Assembly: GCA_019359725.1 (NCBI GenBank) | Contig: JAHHGR010000011.1 | Coordinates: 1 to 64,000 of the forward strand | Reading direction: 5' to 3' | Length of the DNA stretch: 64,000 bases | Source: Aphanocapsa lilacina HA4352-LM1 | Lineage (GTDB): Bacteria; Cyanobacteriota; Cyanobacteriia; Gloeobacterales; Gloeobacteraceae | Shown here: piece after piece, positions 46,762 to 58,448 of the stretch | Position numbering within the stretch: position 1 is the first letter of the stretch | Layout of the letters: the number at the start of each line of letters is the position of its first letter | Notes under the pieces: model-generated | What the model saw: only the letters and a program-made list of their open reading frames with translations | Databases searched by the model: none | What the model was told of the DNA's origin: nothing | Position numbers and translations under genes: made by a program

Positions 46762-47375
46762 TATTAGGCATCTGGCTGTCTGCCCATGAAGGAGCAAAGT
46801 TCTGGTTGGGTTTACTGACGGAGTTGAGCAATCGAGGCTTGAAGGACATCTTGATTGCTTGTGTCGATGGCTTGACGGGGATGCCGGCAGCGATTGAATC
46901 GGTGTATCCCGACTGTTTGGTACAGTTATGCATGGTGCATATGGTCAGGAACTCGTGCAAATATGTGTCATGGAAAGACCGTAAAGCGTTATGTGCGGAG
47001 CTGCGAGCAATCTACAGTGCAGCGACCGAAGAAGAGGCGGAGTTGCATCTGGAACTGCTGAGTGAGAAGTGGGACAAGCAGTATCCGAGTGTCAGCCGCA
47101 TGTGGCGAGAGAACTGGGTGCGCGTAATCCCAATATTTCGATTTGGCGAGGACATCCGCAAGGTAATTTACACGACGAATGCGATAGAGTCGTTGAACAT
47201 GACGATCCGCAAAGTCAGTCGCAATCACCGGATTATGCCGAATGACGAGTCGGTGATAAAGATGGTGTACTTGGCGGTTCAAAATCAGATGAAGAAGTGG
47301 ACGATGCCGATTCGGGCCTGGCGTCCTGCGCTCAACCGGCTGATGATTGAGTTCGAAGGAAGGCTAAAAGTATGA
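46761..47375 (+). pseudogene. IS256-family transposase, C-terminal half
   Basis: From 46761 the frame reads LLGIWLSAHEGAKFWLGLLT, then DILIACVDGLTGMPAAIESV (second catalytic Asp in CVDG), CMVHMVRNS and IYTTNAIESLN (catalytic Glu region), to the stop at 47375. This is the mutator/IS256 DDE core and end. The first half including the first Asp is gone. Confidence 0.85.
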
Positions 47376-47510
47376 CAAAATCACTTACACAAAATTATTG
47401 ACAGATCCGAGGGCAAACCTGAGCCTACTTGTCAATAGCATCGAAGATGCGCTTACCCTGGCTCGCCGATTGGGCCGCAAACCATCGTTTCAAGCTCAAA
47501 ATCGCCAGCT

Positions 47511-48563
47511 TCAGAGCACTGCTTGGGCCGCCGTCAGAGGAAGCTGGGGGCGAATCACCTGAGCGCTGAAGCGCTCCATCTCCTCGCGCTGAGGACTCAT
47601 CTGCAACAGCAACAGATCCACCCCGGCTTCTAGAAAGCGTTCGATCTGCTCGCTCACCTGCTCGGCAGTCCCCACCAGTCCCGTGCGCAGGCCGCGGTTG
47701 GAGACTGAATATTCTTCAATCGACATGCGCTGCTCCAGTTGGGTGCCGGATAGCCACTGCTGGTAGTTGGCAAAGCCCGCGGCCGATTGTCGCACATCGG
47801 TGATCCGGGCCAGTTCTGCCTGCGCTTCGCGCTCGGAGTCCCGCACGATTGCGTAACCGGCTACCCCGAAAGTCATGGGCGGCAACCCCAACTTTTCGCG
47901 CCGGACAGTCATATCGGCGATCTTGGCTGCCACCCGCTCGGGCGGATCGCCGTGCATCAGATAGGCGTCGCACTTGCGGGCAATCAAATCTTTGGCCGCC
48001 TCCGATTCACCCCCGGCATAGATCGTCGGGCGGGGACGGCTCACGGGCTTCGGTTGCAGAACGTTGTCGTCCACCCGGTAGTAGCGGCCTGCATAAGAAA
48101 AGTGATCCTGGCTCCAGACGCCATCGACCACCTCCAGCCACTCGGCGGTGCGCGCGTAGCGGTCCTCGTGCCGCTCAAAGTGCACGCCGTACATCTTCGC
48201 TTCGTCCGCCCACCAGGAGGAGACGACATTGAGCGACAGCCGCCCGCCGGCGATCCGATCGATATTGGCCGCCTGCTTGCCCAGTAAAGCCGGCAGATGA
48301 AAAGTCGGCCGCACCGCCACCATGATCTCCAGCCGCTTGGTCACCGCCGCGAGGGCTGCCGCCGTTGACCAGGCGTCCAGGGCCGGGGCCTGGACGCCCT
48401 TGATGTCGTTGAGGTTCAGTTCGGCCACCAGGGTCAGATCGAAGCCGAGCCCCTCGCTGCGGCAGGCCAGATCCCGCACGTAGGGCCAGTCGGCTGTCAT
48501 GTTCTCATCCTCGACGTTGCGCAGCCAGCCGCCGAAGACCGGCAGCCAGTAGCCAAAGCGCAT
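47511..48563 (-). CDS. LLM-class flavin-dependent monooxygenase
   Basis: This 350-residue TIM-barrel enzyme starts at ATG 48563 (MRFGYWLPVFGGWLRN). Features of the luciferase-like/SsuD-SfnG group: EGLGFDLTLVAE, RLEIMVAVRPTFHLPAL, IDRIAGGRLSLNVVSSWW and RPTIYAGGESEAA. Such enzymes use FMNH2 from a partner reductase to oxygenate sulfonates, sulfones or other small molecules. It is last in the run with an ATP-grasp gene (4-base gap). Confidence 0.88.
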   Translation of the reverse strand: MRFGYWLPVFGGWLRNVEDENMTADWPYVRDLACRSEGLGFDLTLVAELNLNDIKGVQAPALDAWSTAAALAAVTKRLEIMVAVRPTFHLPALLGKQAANIDRIAGGRLSLNVVSSWWADEAKMYGVHFERHEDRYARTAEWLEVVDGVWSQDHFSYAGRYYRVDDNVLQPKPVSRPRPTIYAGGESEAAKDLIARKCDAYLMHGDPPERVAAKIADMTVRREKLGLPPMTFGVAGYAIVRDSEREAQAELARITDVRQSAAGFANYQQWLSGTQLEQRMSIEEYSVSNRGLRTGLVGTAEQVSEQIERFLEAGVDLLLLQMSPQREEMERFSAQVIRPQLPLTAAQAVL

Positions 48564-48567
48564 CTTT

Positions 48568-49578
48568 TTAGTGCCCAAAGCCCGCCTCCCGCTCCAGAAA
48601 ATCGACCAGCCGGACAAACGGGTCGAAACCGACCACCCGCTCACCGTCAGAAACAAAGTTCGACAGGGCATTGATGTCGTAGTAATAAATCCGTCCGTCC
48701 CGGTCGTCCACGAGGTACTCGACACCCCCCACCTCGATCCCCGCCGCGGCCACAATCCGCTCGACATCGGCAATCACACTTTGCGGCGGTTCGTAGCCTT
48801 CTACCCGCAAACCCGCCTTGGGCGCTTCGGTCGGGCAGGCCGTCCCAAGGGCTTCGCCGCCGGTGGTCCGGCAGATGTCCGCCGGGCAGAGATCAAAAGT
48901 TTCGCCAGAGAGATGCACGCGGATGGCGTAGAGGAACTTGCCCCCCACCACCTCCACCCGGGTAATAAAGCTGCCCCGGGCCGGAACAAATTCCTGCACC
49001 AGCGCGACGCTGTCCAGGCCCAGATCGAGGGCGTCCCCGTGAGCCGCCTCGGCCAGTTGCTCGGGCGCGTCGAAGCGGGTCACCCCGGTGCCGCTGCCGC
49101 CGACGTTCGGCTTGACCACTACCGGAAAGCGCAGGCCCACCGCCGCCCGGGGGGCGTCCGCGGCCCGGCAGAAGACGTGGGCGTGGGGAAAAGGCAGGCC
49201 CAGAGCGCGCAGCAGCGACAGTTGCAGCGCCTTGGAAATTTCATGTCTGAAGGCGCGTTCGCCGTTGACTACCCGCAAACCCTGCCCTTCGAGGTGGGCC
49301 AGCCAGCCCAGGGTGTAGTGGATGTGGCGGCCGCCGCCGCGGCGGTAGGCCGAGGGGCTCATCCGGTTGAACACCAGGCCCACCCCCCGCTCCGCCGCCA
49401 GGTTGGCCGGATCGTAAAAGCGGCCCGCGGCGGGCATTTTGAGATAGGGCGTCCCACGGCGCTCCAGTTCGGCAAACAGCGGCTCGAACCAGCGGGGGTG
49501 CTCGTAGTAGACGGCGATCAGCCCCTGGGCGCCGGGCACCTGGGTGGGCAACGATCCGGCGGCGAGTGAAACGGTCAC
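48568..49578 (-). CDS. ATP-grasp domain protein
   Basis: This 336-residue protein shows the ATP-grasp core: FPVVVKPNVGGSGTGVTRF (glycine-rich ATP loop), VALVQEFVPARGSFITRVEV, and the metal-binding end YYYDINALSNFVSDG. The RimK-like layout suggests an amide or peptide-bond ligase. The N-terminal segment (YYEHPRWFEPLFAELERRG) resembles a pre-ATP-grasp domain. Substrate is unknown. It is placed between a flavin monooxygenase and an epoxide-hydrolase-like gene. Confidence 0.85.
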   Translation of the reverse strand: MTVSLAAGSLPTQVPGAQGLIAVYYEHPRWFEPLFAELERRGTPYLKMPAAGRFYDPANLAAERGVGLVFNRMSPSAYRRGGGRHIHYTLGWLAHLEGQGLRVVNGERAFRHEISKALQLSLLRALGLPFPHAHVFCRAADAPRAAVGLRFPVVVKPNVGGSGTGVTRFDAPEQLAEAAHGDALDLGLDSVALVQEFVPARGSFITRVEVVGGKFLYAIRVHLSGETFDLCPADICRTTGGEALGTACPTEAPKAGLRVEGYEPPQSVIADVERIVAAAGIEVGGVEYLVDDRDGRIYYYDINALSNFVSDGERVVGFDPFVRLVDFLEREAGFGH

Positions 49579-49602
49579 GCGGGCCTCCCCAAACGGCTGG
49601 AC

Positions 49603-50478
49603 TCAATCGAAGATAGCCTGACGACCGGGTTGGGTGAGAAAGGGCACCAGCCGCTGATTGACGCCGGTCGGATCTTCCTGGTGCACCCAGTGGCTGCAAT
49701 CGGGCAACCGCTCAACCTGCAACGGACCGCTCACGAAGCGCTCCAGGTGGCGGGTGAGACGGGTCTCGAGGGCAAAATCGCGCTCTCCCCAGAGGAGCAA
49801 AGTCGGGCAGGCGACCGGTCGGTTGTAGGTTTCAGGGGGTGGCGGGGAGCTGAGGGCGCTGCGGTAGTAATTGAGCGCGCTGCTCATTGCCCCGGGCATC
49901 GCCGCCGCCTGCTTGTAGCGGCGGATCTCTTCGTGGCTGAAGCTGCCGGGGCGTACCTCGGGGTGGCGAAAGGCCATTTCGATAAATTCGTAATCGTTCC
50001 ATTCGATAAGCCGCTCCGGCAGCCAGGGCAATTGAAAAAACAGAATATACCAGCTTTTGAACAGCTGCTGGGGGTTGGAGCGCAACTCTTCGCCAAAGCG
50101 CACCGGGTGGGGGGCGTTGAAGATGGCGAGCCTGGAGCACATCGCCGGGTAGCGGTGGGCGAAGCACCAGGCGATCGCCCCGCCCCAGTCGTGGCCCACC
50201 ACGATCGCTTCGCGGCCGCCCAAAGCGAGGACCAACTCCCGCACGTCGTCGCTGAGGGTCAACAGGTCGTAGCCGCCCGCGGGTTTGTCGGTGAGGTGGT
50301 AGCCGCGCAGGTCGGGGGCTACCACCCGAAAATGCTCGGCTAGAACCGGGATCTGGTGACGCCAGGAGTACCAGAAGTCGGGAAATCCGTGCAACAGCAG
50401 CACCAGGGGGGCGTCGGGCATGCCCTGCTCGGCATAGTGAAAGCGGATGCTGTTGGCGTCGAGAAAAGCGTGGCGCAT
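49603..50478 (-). CDS. Alpha/beta hydrolase, epoxide-hydrolase-like
   Basis: The 291 residues have the oxyanion motif LLLHGFPDFWYSWRHQI, nucleophile elbow VVGHDWGGAIAW (aspartate nucleophile, as in epoxide hydrolases and dehalogenases), a cap domain, and the catalytic histidine in LPDCSHWVHQEDP. It follows glgC by 7 bases on the same strand and precedes the ATP-grasp gene by 24 bases. Confidence 0.9.
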   Translation of the reverse strand: MRHAFLDANSIRFHYAEQGMPDAPLVLLLHGFPDFWYSWRHQIPVLAEHFRVVAPDLRGYHLTDKPAGGYDLLTLSDDVRELVLALGGREAIVVGHDWGGAIAWCFAHRYPAMCSRLAIFNAPHPVRFGEELRSNPQQLFKSWYILFFQLPWLPERLIEWNDYEFIEMAFRHPEVRPGSFSHEEIRRYKQAAAMPGAMSSALNYYRSALSSPPPPETYNRPVACPTLLLWGERDFALETRLTRHLERFVSGPLQVERLPDCSHWVHQEDPTGVNQRLVPFLTQPGRQAIFD

Positions 50479-50485
50479 CGGTGGG

Positions 50486-51772
50486 TTAGATCACGGTGCC
50501 GTCGGGGATGACGGTGTCTTTAGGGACGATGACGATGCCGTTGCGGATGTAGAAGCCCCGCTCGGGATGATCCGCCGAGTCGGGGCGCTCCTTGTTGAGG
50601 ATGCGCACGTCGTTGCCGATGCGGGCGTTTTTGTCAATGATGGCCTTCTGGATGACGCAGCGCTCGCCGATCCCGACCGGCGGCAGGCCGCGGCGCAGCG
50701 ACTCCTCGCGCTGGATGGGCGTCTCGTAAAAATCGGCTCCCATCAGCAGCGAATCTTCGATGCGCACCCCCGACTCGATGCGCGAGCGCAGACCCAATAC
50801 CGAGTGGAAGATGCGCGCCTGCTTGATGATGCAGCCCTCGGTGATGATCGATTCGGCTATCTGGCAGTCGATGAGCTTGCTGGGGGGCAAATAGCGCGGC
50901 CGGGTATAAATCGGCGCCGGGTGGTAGAAGCTGAAGGGCGGCGCGTTCTGGCTGGTGAGGGCCAGATTCGCCTTGTAGAACGCCTCGATGGTCCCGATAT
51001 CTTCCCAATAATCGTCGAACAGGTACGCCTGCACGTTGTAGTCATCCAGGCAGGCGGGCAGGATTTCTTTGCCGAAGTCGGTGCGGCTCGGGTCGTCGCG
51101 CAACAGCTTGAGCATCACCTCGTGGCGAAAGACGTAGATGCCCATCGAGGCGATGAACGGGCGGCGCTCGGCTTCTTCGGGGGTGAGCCCCAGGGTGGTG
51201 GTATCGACGCGCATGCGCTCAAGCTCAGCCCCTTTCGGTTTTTCGGTAAACTGCACCACCCGGCCATCGGCGTCGGTTTTGATCAGGCCAAAGTCGCTCG
51301 CGCGCTCAAGGTCGCAGGGCAACACGGCGATTGTGACATCGGCGTTGGTCTCGCGGTGGCGGCGGACGAACTGGCTGTAATCCATCCGGTAGAGGTGATC
51401 GCCCGAAAGAATCAAATATTCGGTCGAACCGCTGGGTTCAAGCAGCCACAGGTACTGGCGCACCGCGTCGGCGGTGCCTTGAAACCAGTTGGGGTTCTCG
51501 TCGGTCTGCTCGGCGGCCAGGATCTCACAAAAGCCGTCGCTGAAGCGAGAAAACTGGTAGGTCTGCGAAACGTGGCGGTTCAGGGAGGCGGAATTGAACT
51601 GCGTGAGGATGTAGATGTGCTGGATGCCCGAATTGATGCAGTTGCTGACTGGAATGTCGATGAGGCGGTACTTGCCGCCGATGGGAACCGCCGGTTTGGC
51701 CCGGCGCTTGGTCAGTGGATACAGGCGGGTGCCGCGCCCACCGCCTAATATGATCGCCGTCACCTGCCGCAT
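50486..51772 (-). CDS. glgC: Glucose-1-phosphate adenylyltransferase (ADP-glucose pyrophosphorylase)
   Basis: The enzyme makes ADP-glucose for glycogen. The 428 residues from ATG 51772 include [32 protein letters not shown], the [15 protein letters not shown] segment, and a C-terminal left-handed beta-helix ending [17 protein letters not shown]. It matches the allosteric cyanobacterial type. It heads a minus-strand run. Confidence 0.97.
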   Translation of the reverse strand: MRQVTAIILGGGRGTRLYPLTKRRAKPAVPIGGKYRLIDIPVSNCINSGIQHIYILTQFNSASLNRHVSQTYQFSRFSDGFCEILAAEQTDENPNWFQGTADAVRQYLWLLEPSGSTEYLILSGDHLYRMDYSQFVRRHRETNADVTIAVLPCDLERASDFGLIKTDADGRVVQFTEKPKGAELERMRVDTTTLGLTPEEAERRPFIASMGIYVFRHEVMLKLLRDDPSRTDFGKEILPACLDDYNVQAYLFDDYWEDIGTIEAFYKANLALTSQNAPPFSFYHPAPIYTRPRYLPPSKLIDCQIAESIITEGCIIKQARIFHSVLGLRSRIESGVRIEDSLLMGADFYETPIQREESLRRGLPPVGIGERCVIQKAIIDKNARIGNDVRILNKERPDSADHPERGFYIRNGIVIVPKDTVIPDGTVI

Positions 51773-51838
51773 GATCTCCCGCCTCCCTGCCGCGTCACTT
51801 ATTAGAGTAAACCGACCGGTGGGACTATAGGACATCAA

Positions 51839-52018
51839 TTAACGCTTGCGGCCTGCCGCCCAAAGCCACAGTGCCACGAGGGCCGCCGGGGCTGCGATGG
51901 GCAGCCAGACGACCAGCGGTTCCGGTTGCCGGATCCAGATGGGCAGGACATACTTGACCAGGACAGAAAGGGCAGCGGCTAAAAATAGCATGCCTCCCAG
52001 CAGGCGCCATTCCTGCAC
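51839..52018 (-). CDS. Small two-helix membrane protein
   Basis: A GTG at 52018, five bases after a perfect AGGAGG, opens 59 residues with two hydrophobic helices: MLFLAAALSVLVKYVLPIW and VVWLPIAAPAALVALWLWA, ending GRKR. The ribosome-binding site and composition support a real gene. The family is not recognised. It is divergent from the TPR gene at 52047, starts 28 bases apart, and runs into glgC 66 bases later. Confidence 0.55.
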   Translation of the reverse strand: MQEWRLLGGMLFLAAALSVLVKYVLPIWIRQPEPLVVWLPIAAPAALVALWLWAAGRKR

Positions 52019-52046
52019 ACGCACCTCCTCTGGATTTGAGCGGACT

Positions 52047-52709
52047 ATGACCACCAACAACCGCAAAATCTTGCTTCTGGGTATCGCGATCGTGGGCACC
52101 CTGGGTTTTGCAGGTCCCCTCCTTTTTACGCTCATTTCGATTTTTTCTGGAGCCGAGCAGGCCCCGGCCCCGGCCGCCACCTCTCAGAACCAGCCCGATC
52201 CGGCCCGCACCGCCCAGGAAATCGCCGGTTATCAAAAGATTCTTGAGCGCGAACCGAACAACCCCAACGCCCTGAGCAATCTCGCCTCTCTCTATTTGCA
52301 GCAGTTCCAGTTCGACAAGGCGATTCCGCTGGTGGAGCGGCTTGCCAATGCGCAGCCGCAGAACCCGAACGTCCGCCTGCAACTGGCCCAGCTCTACCAG
52401 GTGACCGGCAAGGCCGACAAAGCCGGGCAAACCTACGACAAAGTGCTGGCCACCGATAAAAACAATGTCGGCGCCCTGATCGGCAAGGGGGATTTGCTTC
52501 TGGCCAAAGGCAACAAAGCCGACGCCCAGAAGCTCTACACCCAGGCCGAGAAAGCCGCCCCCGAAGAGGGTAAAGAGCGGGTGCGCGAGTACGTCAAAAA
52601 TCGCCTCAATCCGCCCAAGCCACCTGCTCCCCCTCCTGGTGCCAAACCCGAAGCAAAACCATTCACCCCGGCAGCCAAGCCCGACAAAGCTGCCCCCCAG
52701 TCACCCTAG
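52047..52709 (+). CDS. Membrane-anchored TPR protein
   Basis: There are 220 residues from ATG 52047. One N-terminal helix (ILLLGIAIVGTLGFAGPLLF) anchors the protein; three TPR units follow at about residues 60-165 (NPNALSNLASLYLQQFQFDK, NPNVRLQLAQLYQVTGKADK, NVGALIGKGDLLLAKGNKAD). The C-terminus is Pro/Ala/Lys-rich. Its stop overlaps the convergent rhomboid gene. Confidence 0.8.
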   Translation: MTTNNRKILLLGIAIVGTLGFAGPLLFTLISIFSGAEQAPAPAATSQNQPDPARTAQEIAGYQKILEREPNNPNALSNLASLYLQQFQFDKAIPLVERLANAQPQNPNVRLQLAQLYQVTGKADKAGQTYDKVLATDKNNVGALIGKGDLLLAKGNKADAQKLYTQAEKAAPEEGKERVREYVKNRLNPPKPPAPPPGAKPEAKPFTPAAKPDKAAPQSP

Positions 52710-53419
52710 CGCCGCTTGTAAGGGTCCGTTTCGCGCGCGAAGACGCGCACCAGCACCAGGCCCGCCACAAACCCGGCGGCGTGGGCGAAGTAGGCGACCC
52801 CGCCTTCTTCCATGTCCGGGACGTTGCTGGTGTTGACCGTGGCGAGGGTGCTCAAAAACTGCTGCAAAAACCAGATGCCGATAAACCAGAAGGCCGGCAG
52901 TTTGAAAGGGATGGGAATAAATCCGAGCGGAAAAATTCCCTGGACCGGGGCGCGCGGAAACATGACGATATAGGCTCCGAGCACCCCGGCAATCGCCCCG
53001 CTCGCCCCGAGTGAAGCGATCTTAGAGCCAGATTCCAGAAAGGTCTGCGCCAGAATCGAGACCACGCCGCAAATCAAATAGAACACCAGATAACCGAAGT
53101 GGCCCATGCGCTCCTCGACGTTGTCGCCGAAGATCCACAGATAGAGCATGTTGCCCGCCAGGTGCAAAATGCCGCCGTGCAGGAACATCGCCGTCACCAG
53201 CGGCGCGAGCAGGCCGACTGCCCCCAAATCGCCTTGAAAGATGGCGCCCAGGGCCGGCACGATCACCGCCGGCACCGCTGCGTACTGGTTAATAAAAGTT
53301 TCAAGCTGCTTTTCGCCCAGCGAAATTTCGTAGATAAAAACTGCGATACAGGTAACGATCAAGCCGTAGTTGACCCAGGGGATGCGGTACCCCCGATTTT
53401 CATCCCACAGTGGGACCAT
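52706..53419 (-). CDS. Rhomboid family intramembrane serine protease
   Basis: This 237-residue protein has six or seven hydrophobic helices. The [18 protein letters not shown] loop, the catalytic serine in [15 protein letters not shown] (GxSG) and the histidine in [13 protein letters not shown] (HxxGF) are all present, so it should be active. Substrates are unknown. Confidence 0.92.
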   Translation of the reverse strand: MVPLWDENRGYRIPWVNYGLIVTCIAVFIYEISLGEKQLETFINQYAAVPAVIVPALGAIFQGDLGAVGLLAPLVTAMFLHGGILHLAGNMLYLWIFGDNVEERMGHFGYLVFYLICGVVSILAQTFLESGSKIASLGASGAIAGVLGAYIVMFPRAPVQGIFPLGFIPIPFKLPAFWFIGIWFLQQFLSTLATVNTSNVPDMEEGGVAYFAHAAGFVAGLVLVRVFARETDPYKRR

Positions 53420-53595
53420 GGCACCCGCAGCGATAGCAATGGCTGTATTCTACCGCCCACCGAAAAACGCCGCATCCGCCACTGGAGGTGCGGGAATTAC
53501 GCCAATCGGGCGGGGGAGGACCGCACCCGGGCGCCCGGCGGCGGCGGGTACGGTAAGAAGAGATTTAAGGCGTGAGATGCCCGTAAGGAGAAGTC

Positions 53596-55512
<1,917 letters not shown>

Positions 55513-55530
55513 GCGGTACTTCTTGTAGGT

Positions 55531-55565
55531 ATCCCGCGGGGGGCCGCCCCCCGCGGGATTTTTTG
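55531..55565 (+). terminator. Intrinsic terminator after dnaK
   Basis: ATCCCGCGGGGGG (55531-55543) pairs with CCCCCCGCGGGAT (55547-55559) around a 3-base loop, followed by T6. Confidence 0.9.
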
Positions 55566-55579
55566 GGCGCGCAGCCGCC

Positions 55580-56464
55580 TTAAGGAGCGATCTCCTCATA
55601 GGTGGTCTTGGAGTTGCCGATGCGGACTTCGTCGATGTACAGCGTGCGGCGGCTGGTGGTCGATTCGGCAGGGTCGTACTTCCAATCGGGCTTATAAATA
55701 CCCAGCTTCAAGTAAGGCCCTGTCTGGTCGTTGTAGGTGTTGGGGCCTTCGCGCATCAGCACCAACTCCCCATTTTTCCAGACTTCCAGCACGCCGTTAT
55801 TTTCATAGGACCAGTTGACGTGGATGACCCAATCGGTCCAGACCCCTTTGCTGAAGGGACCGAGGCCAATCGATTCGGTGCCGCCGCCCGGGCCGGGGGT
55901 GTTGTCGTAGGTGACCGGATTGGGATCCCAGCGCCGGTTGATTTTCCAGTTGCCCGCCGCCACCTGCAGATTCAGCGCCGGGGACCGCCAGGTTTCACCA
56001 AGGTCGAAATCGGGAGAATCGTGCCACTGGGCAATGATGTCGTAGGAGTCTTCGTCTATCTCCCAATCGACCGGCAAGTAGATGCTGAAGGCGTACCAGC
56101 GCGAGGAGTCGGGTTTGACGGTGCCCAGGCGCAACTCCGAGCGCCTGCTGCTGGAGACGTCCGGATCGGAGTTGCGCAGATTGAACTGGGCGGCGTAGCG
56201 GCCGGCTCTGACCGGGGCAACGGTACTGCCGATTTTTTTGGGAGCGGCGATCACCAGAACGGAATCGCTGCAACACACTTCGGCGTCGAAGCCGGTTAAA
56301 TCGCCACTTTCAAAGTCACCCACAAAATAAATATTGCTTGATTCAGTAGCCGGAGTCGCCCGTAGGGACGCCCTAGGCTCGGCGCCCCAGACTGTTTGCG
56401 CGAAGATCAGCAAGCAACACGACACGCAAACCAGCAGCAACGTTGATGCATAGTATCGGCTCAC
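55580..56464 (-). CDS. Exported polysaccharide-lyase-like (heparin lyase I fold) protein
   Basis: The 294 residues begin with a signal peptide (STLLLVCVSCCLLIFAQTVW) and continue as a beta jelly roll with the pattern seen in Polysacc_lyase (PF14099) proteins: NIYFVGDFESGDLTG, RYAAQFNLRNSDPDV, RSELRLG, WYAFSIYLPVDWEID and DYIIAQWHDSPD-like YDIIAQWHDSPDF, then TDWVIHVNWSYENNGVLEVW and YLKLGIYKPDW. Such proteins cleave or bind acidic polysaccharides. It is probably periplasmic or secreted. Confidence 0.85.
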   Translation of the reverse strand: MSRYYASTLLLVCVSCCLLIFAQTVWGAEPRASLRATPATESSNIYFVGDFESGDLTGFDAEVCCSDSVLVIAAPKKIGSTVAPVRAGRYAAQFNLRNSDPDVSSSRRSELRLGTVKPDSSRWYAFSIYLPVDWEIDEDSYDIIAQWHDSPDFDLGETWRSPALNLQVAAGNWKINRRWDPNPVTYDNTPGPGGGTESIGLGPFSKGVWTDWVIHVNWSYENNGVLEVWKNGELVLMREGPNTYNDQTGPYLKLGIYKPDWKYDPAESTTSRRTLYIDEVRIGNSKTTYEEIAP

Positions 56465-56641
56465 GCGGAGGCATTCCTATCGAGAAGGTTACAGTACTTT
56501 TAGCATCGATTCCTCTGGGTATATCCTATAAAGACAGGATTACTTCCAAATCGTGTGCGCCGGTGTGTGTCACCACCGACCGCTAAGCTCTGAAAGCCGC
56601 ACCCATCGCCCAGTGTGCTACGATGCGCCACGAAAGGCAGG

Positions 56642-57175
56642 ATGCATATCGGCGGCATGGCGCTCATCGACTCGCAGGGCAGGCTTTTTGGCAAAATCAA
56701 CATCATCGACGCGGCGGTGGTGGCAGCGGTGATTCTGGCGCTGTTTGCGTTTTTGCTCGCGCGCGGCGGCAGCCAGGCGCAAATTGCCAGCCAAGGCGGC
56801 GAGCAGCCGGTGGAGGTGGACATGCTCATCCGCTCGCTGAGCATCGGCGATTCGAATGTCTTCCCGGTAGGTCAGCCGACGTCGGTGATTATCCGCAATC
56901 AGCCGGCCGGGGAGCTGACCATCCGCAAGGTGCGGGTGATCCCCCATCTGGTGCCGGTGGTGGTGGGTTCCGAAATCCGCAATATTCAAGATCCCGGCGA
57001 CCCCTACGGCCGGGACTACGTAGTTACCCTCACCGGCGCGGCCAGCGCCACCGGCGACGGCCTGGTGATCGGCCGGGTGAAAGCTAAGATCGGCACTCCC
57101 ATCGAAATCGAAGGTTCCAAATACATCCTGCGCGGCAGTATTGTCGATGTCCGGCAGCTCGAAAAGCCGTCTTAG
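56642..57175 (+). CDS. DUF4330 family membrane protein
   Basis: From ATG 56642 there are 177 residues (an ATG at 56657 gives 172). The start MALIDSQGRLFGKINIIDAA and the single N-terminal helix AAVVAAVILALFAFLL match DUF4330. The rest is a periplasmic beta domain with two related halves (IIRNQPAGELTIRKVRV and VVTLTGAAS...IGRVKAKIGT). Function is unknown. Confidence 0.85.
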   Translation: MHIGGMALIDSQGRLFGKINIIDAAVVAAVILALFAFLLARGGSQAQIASQGGEQPVEVDMLIRSLSIGDSNVFPVGQPTSVIIRNQPAGELTIRKVRVIPHLVPVVVGSEIRNIQDPGDPYGRDYVVTLTGAASATGDGLVIGRVKAKIGTPIEIEGSKYILRGSIVDVRQLEKPS

Positions 57176-57287
57176 CAAGCTTTAGAGGTAGGCGTGGCTA
57201 CCCTGGGCAGGCTTGCGGGTCCTCCGGGCGGTAGAGATACTAGACTATGTAAGGATTTCCTAAGCAGCCGGGGTCCGCTCAACCAGC

Positions 57288-58439
57288 ATGGCCAGAGATT
57301 TATACGAAACCCTCAACGTCAGCCGCGACGCCTCTAAAGAGGACATCAAGCGGGCCTACCGCAAGCTGGCCCGCCAGTACCACCCGGATGTCAACAAAGA
57401 CGCCGGGGCGGAGGACATGTTCAAAGAACTCTCGCGCGCCTACGAGGTGCTCTCCGACGACGATCAGCGGGCGCGCTACGACCGCTTCGGCGAGGCCGGC
57501 CTCAACGGCGGCGGGGGCGGCGGCCCGGGGGATTTTGCGGGGGCGGCGGGCTTCGGCGACATCAGCGATATTTTCGAGAGTTTCTTTGGCGGCTTCGCCG
57601 GGGCGGGCACCGGCGGCCGGCGCGCCACCCGGCCGGGCGGACCCACCCGCGGCGACGATCTGCGCTACGACATGGTGCTCGAATTTCAGGAGGCCATCTT
57701 CGGCGGCGAAAAAGAGATCACCATCAACCACCTGACAACCTGCGAGACTTGCCGCGGCTCCGGCTCCAAGCCCGGCTCCGGTCCTACGACTTGCCGCAAC
57801 TGCGGCGGCCAGGGCCAGATCCGCCAGGCGCGGCGGACCCCCTTTGGGCTGTTTACCCAGGTGGCGGCCTGCCCCAACTGCCAGGGCACCGGCGAGGTGA
57901 TCGAAAGCCCCTGCCCGACCTGCAGCGGGCGCGGGCGCAATCAAAAGCAGACCACCATCAAGATCACCATCCCCGCCGGGGTGGACGCCGGGTCGCGCCT
58001 GCGGGTGCAGGGCGAGGGCGACGCCGGGATGCGCGGTGGCCCGCCGGGGGACCTGTTCATCTACGTGAGCGTGCGCAACCACCCGGTCTTCCGCCGCGAA
58101 GGCCAAGACATCTATTCGGTCGCCGAAATTTCTTATCTGCAAGCGATTTTGGGCTCGCAGATGTCGGTGGAGACTGTCGACGGTCCGCAGACGGTGGTGG
58201 TGCCGCCCGGTACGCAGCCCGAGACGGTACTCACCCTCGACGGCAAGGGCGTGCCGCGCATCGGCAATCCCACCCGCCGCGGCCACCACTATCTGCAGCT
58301 CAAGGTGGTCATTCCCACCAAACTGGGCGCCGAGGAGCGCGAGCTGCTCACCAAGCTCGCCAAGGCCCGCGGCGAAAAAGTCTCCAAAAAAGAGGGGCTC
58401 GAAGGGCTGATCGACAGCATCGGCAACCTGTTTCACTAA
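57288..58439 (+). CDS. dnaJ: Chaperone DnaJ (type I Hsp40)
   Basis: There are 383 residues. The J domain (1-65) has the HPD of QYHPDVNKD; a Gly/Phe-rich region follows, then four zinc-binding repeats [24 protein letters not shown] and CPTCSGRG, and the C-terminal substrate-binding domains. This full type I architecture fits the main DnaJ. rsgA starts 9 bases later. Confidence 0.96.
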   Translation: MARDLYETLNVSRDASKEDIKRAYRKLARQYHPDVNKDAGAEDMFKELSRAYEVLSDDDQRARYDRFGEAGLNGGGGGGPGDFAGAAGFGDISDIFESFFGGFAGAGTGGRRATRPGGPTRGDDLRYDMVLEFQEAIFGGEKEITINHLTTCETCRGSGSKPGSGPTTCRNCGGQGQIRQARRTPFGLFTQVAACPNCQGTGEVIESPCPTCSGRGRNQKQTTIKITIPAGVDAGSRLRVQGEGDAGMRGGPPGDLFIYVSVRNHPVFRREGQDIYSVAEISYLQAILGSQMSVETVDGPQTVVVPPGTQPETVLTLDGKGVPRIGNPTRRGHHYLQLKVVIPTKLGAEERELLTKLAKARGEKVSKKEGLEGLIDSIGNLFH

Positions 58440-58448
58440 GGGGCACCG

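Larger units (their letters stand above)
46541..47405 (+). mobile_element. Decayed IS256-family insertion sequence
   Basis: The ends TCTGTAAAGTAAATTGTGTA (from 46541) and, on the other strand, TCTGTCAATAATTTTGTGTA (from 47405 inwards) form imperfect inverted repeats, both followed by AGTG. Between them lie a start region, a nested palindromic element and the transposase C-terminal half. A complete element would be about 1.3 kb; this one is 865 bases. No clean target duplication is visible. Confidence 0.7.

Noticed and set aside
53420-53595. CIRCE/HrcA operator upstream of dnaK
   Set aside because: No TTAGCACTC-N9-GAGTGCTAA or close variant is present in this gap.
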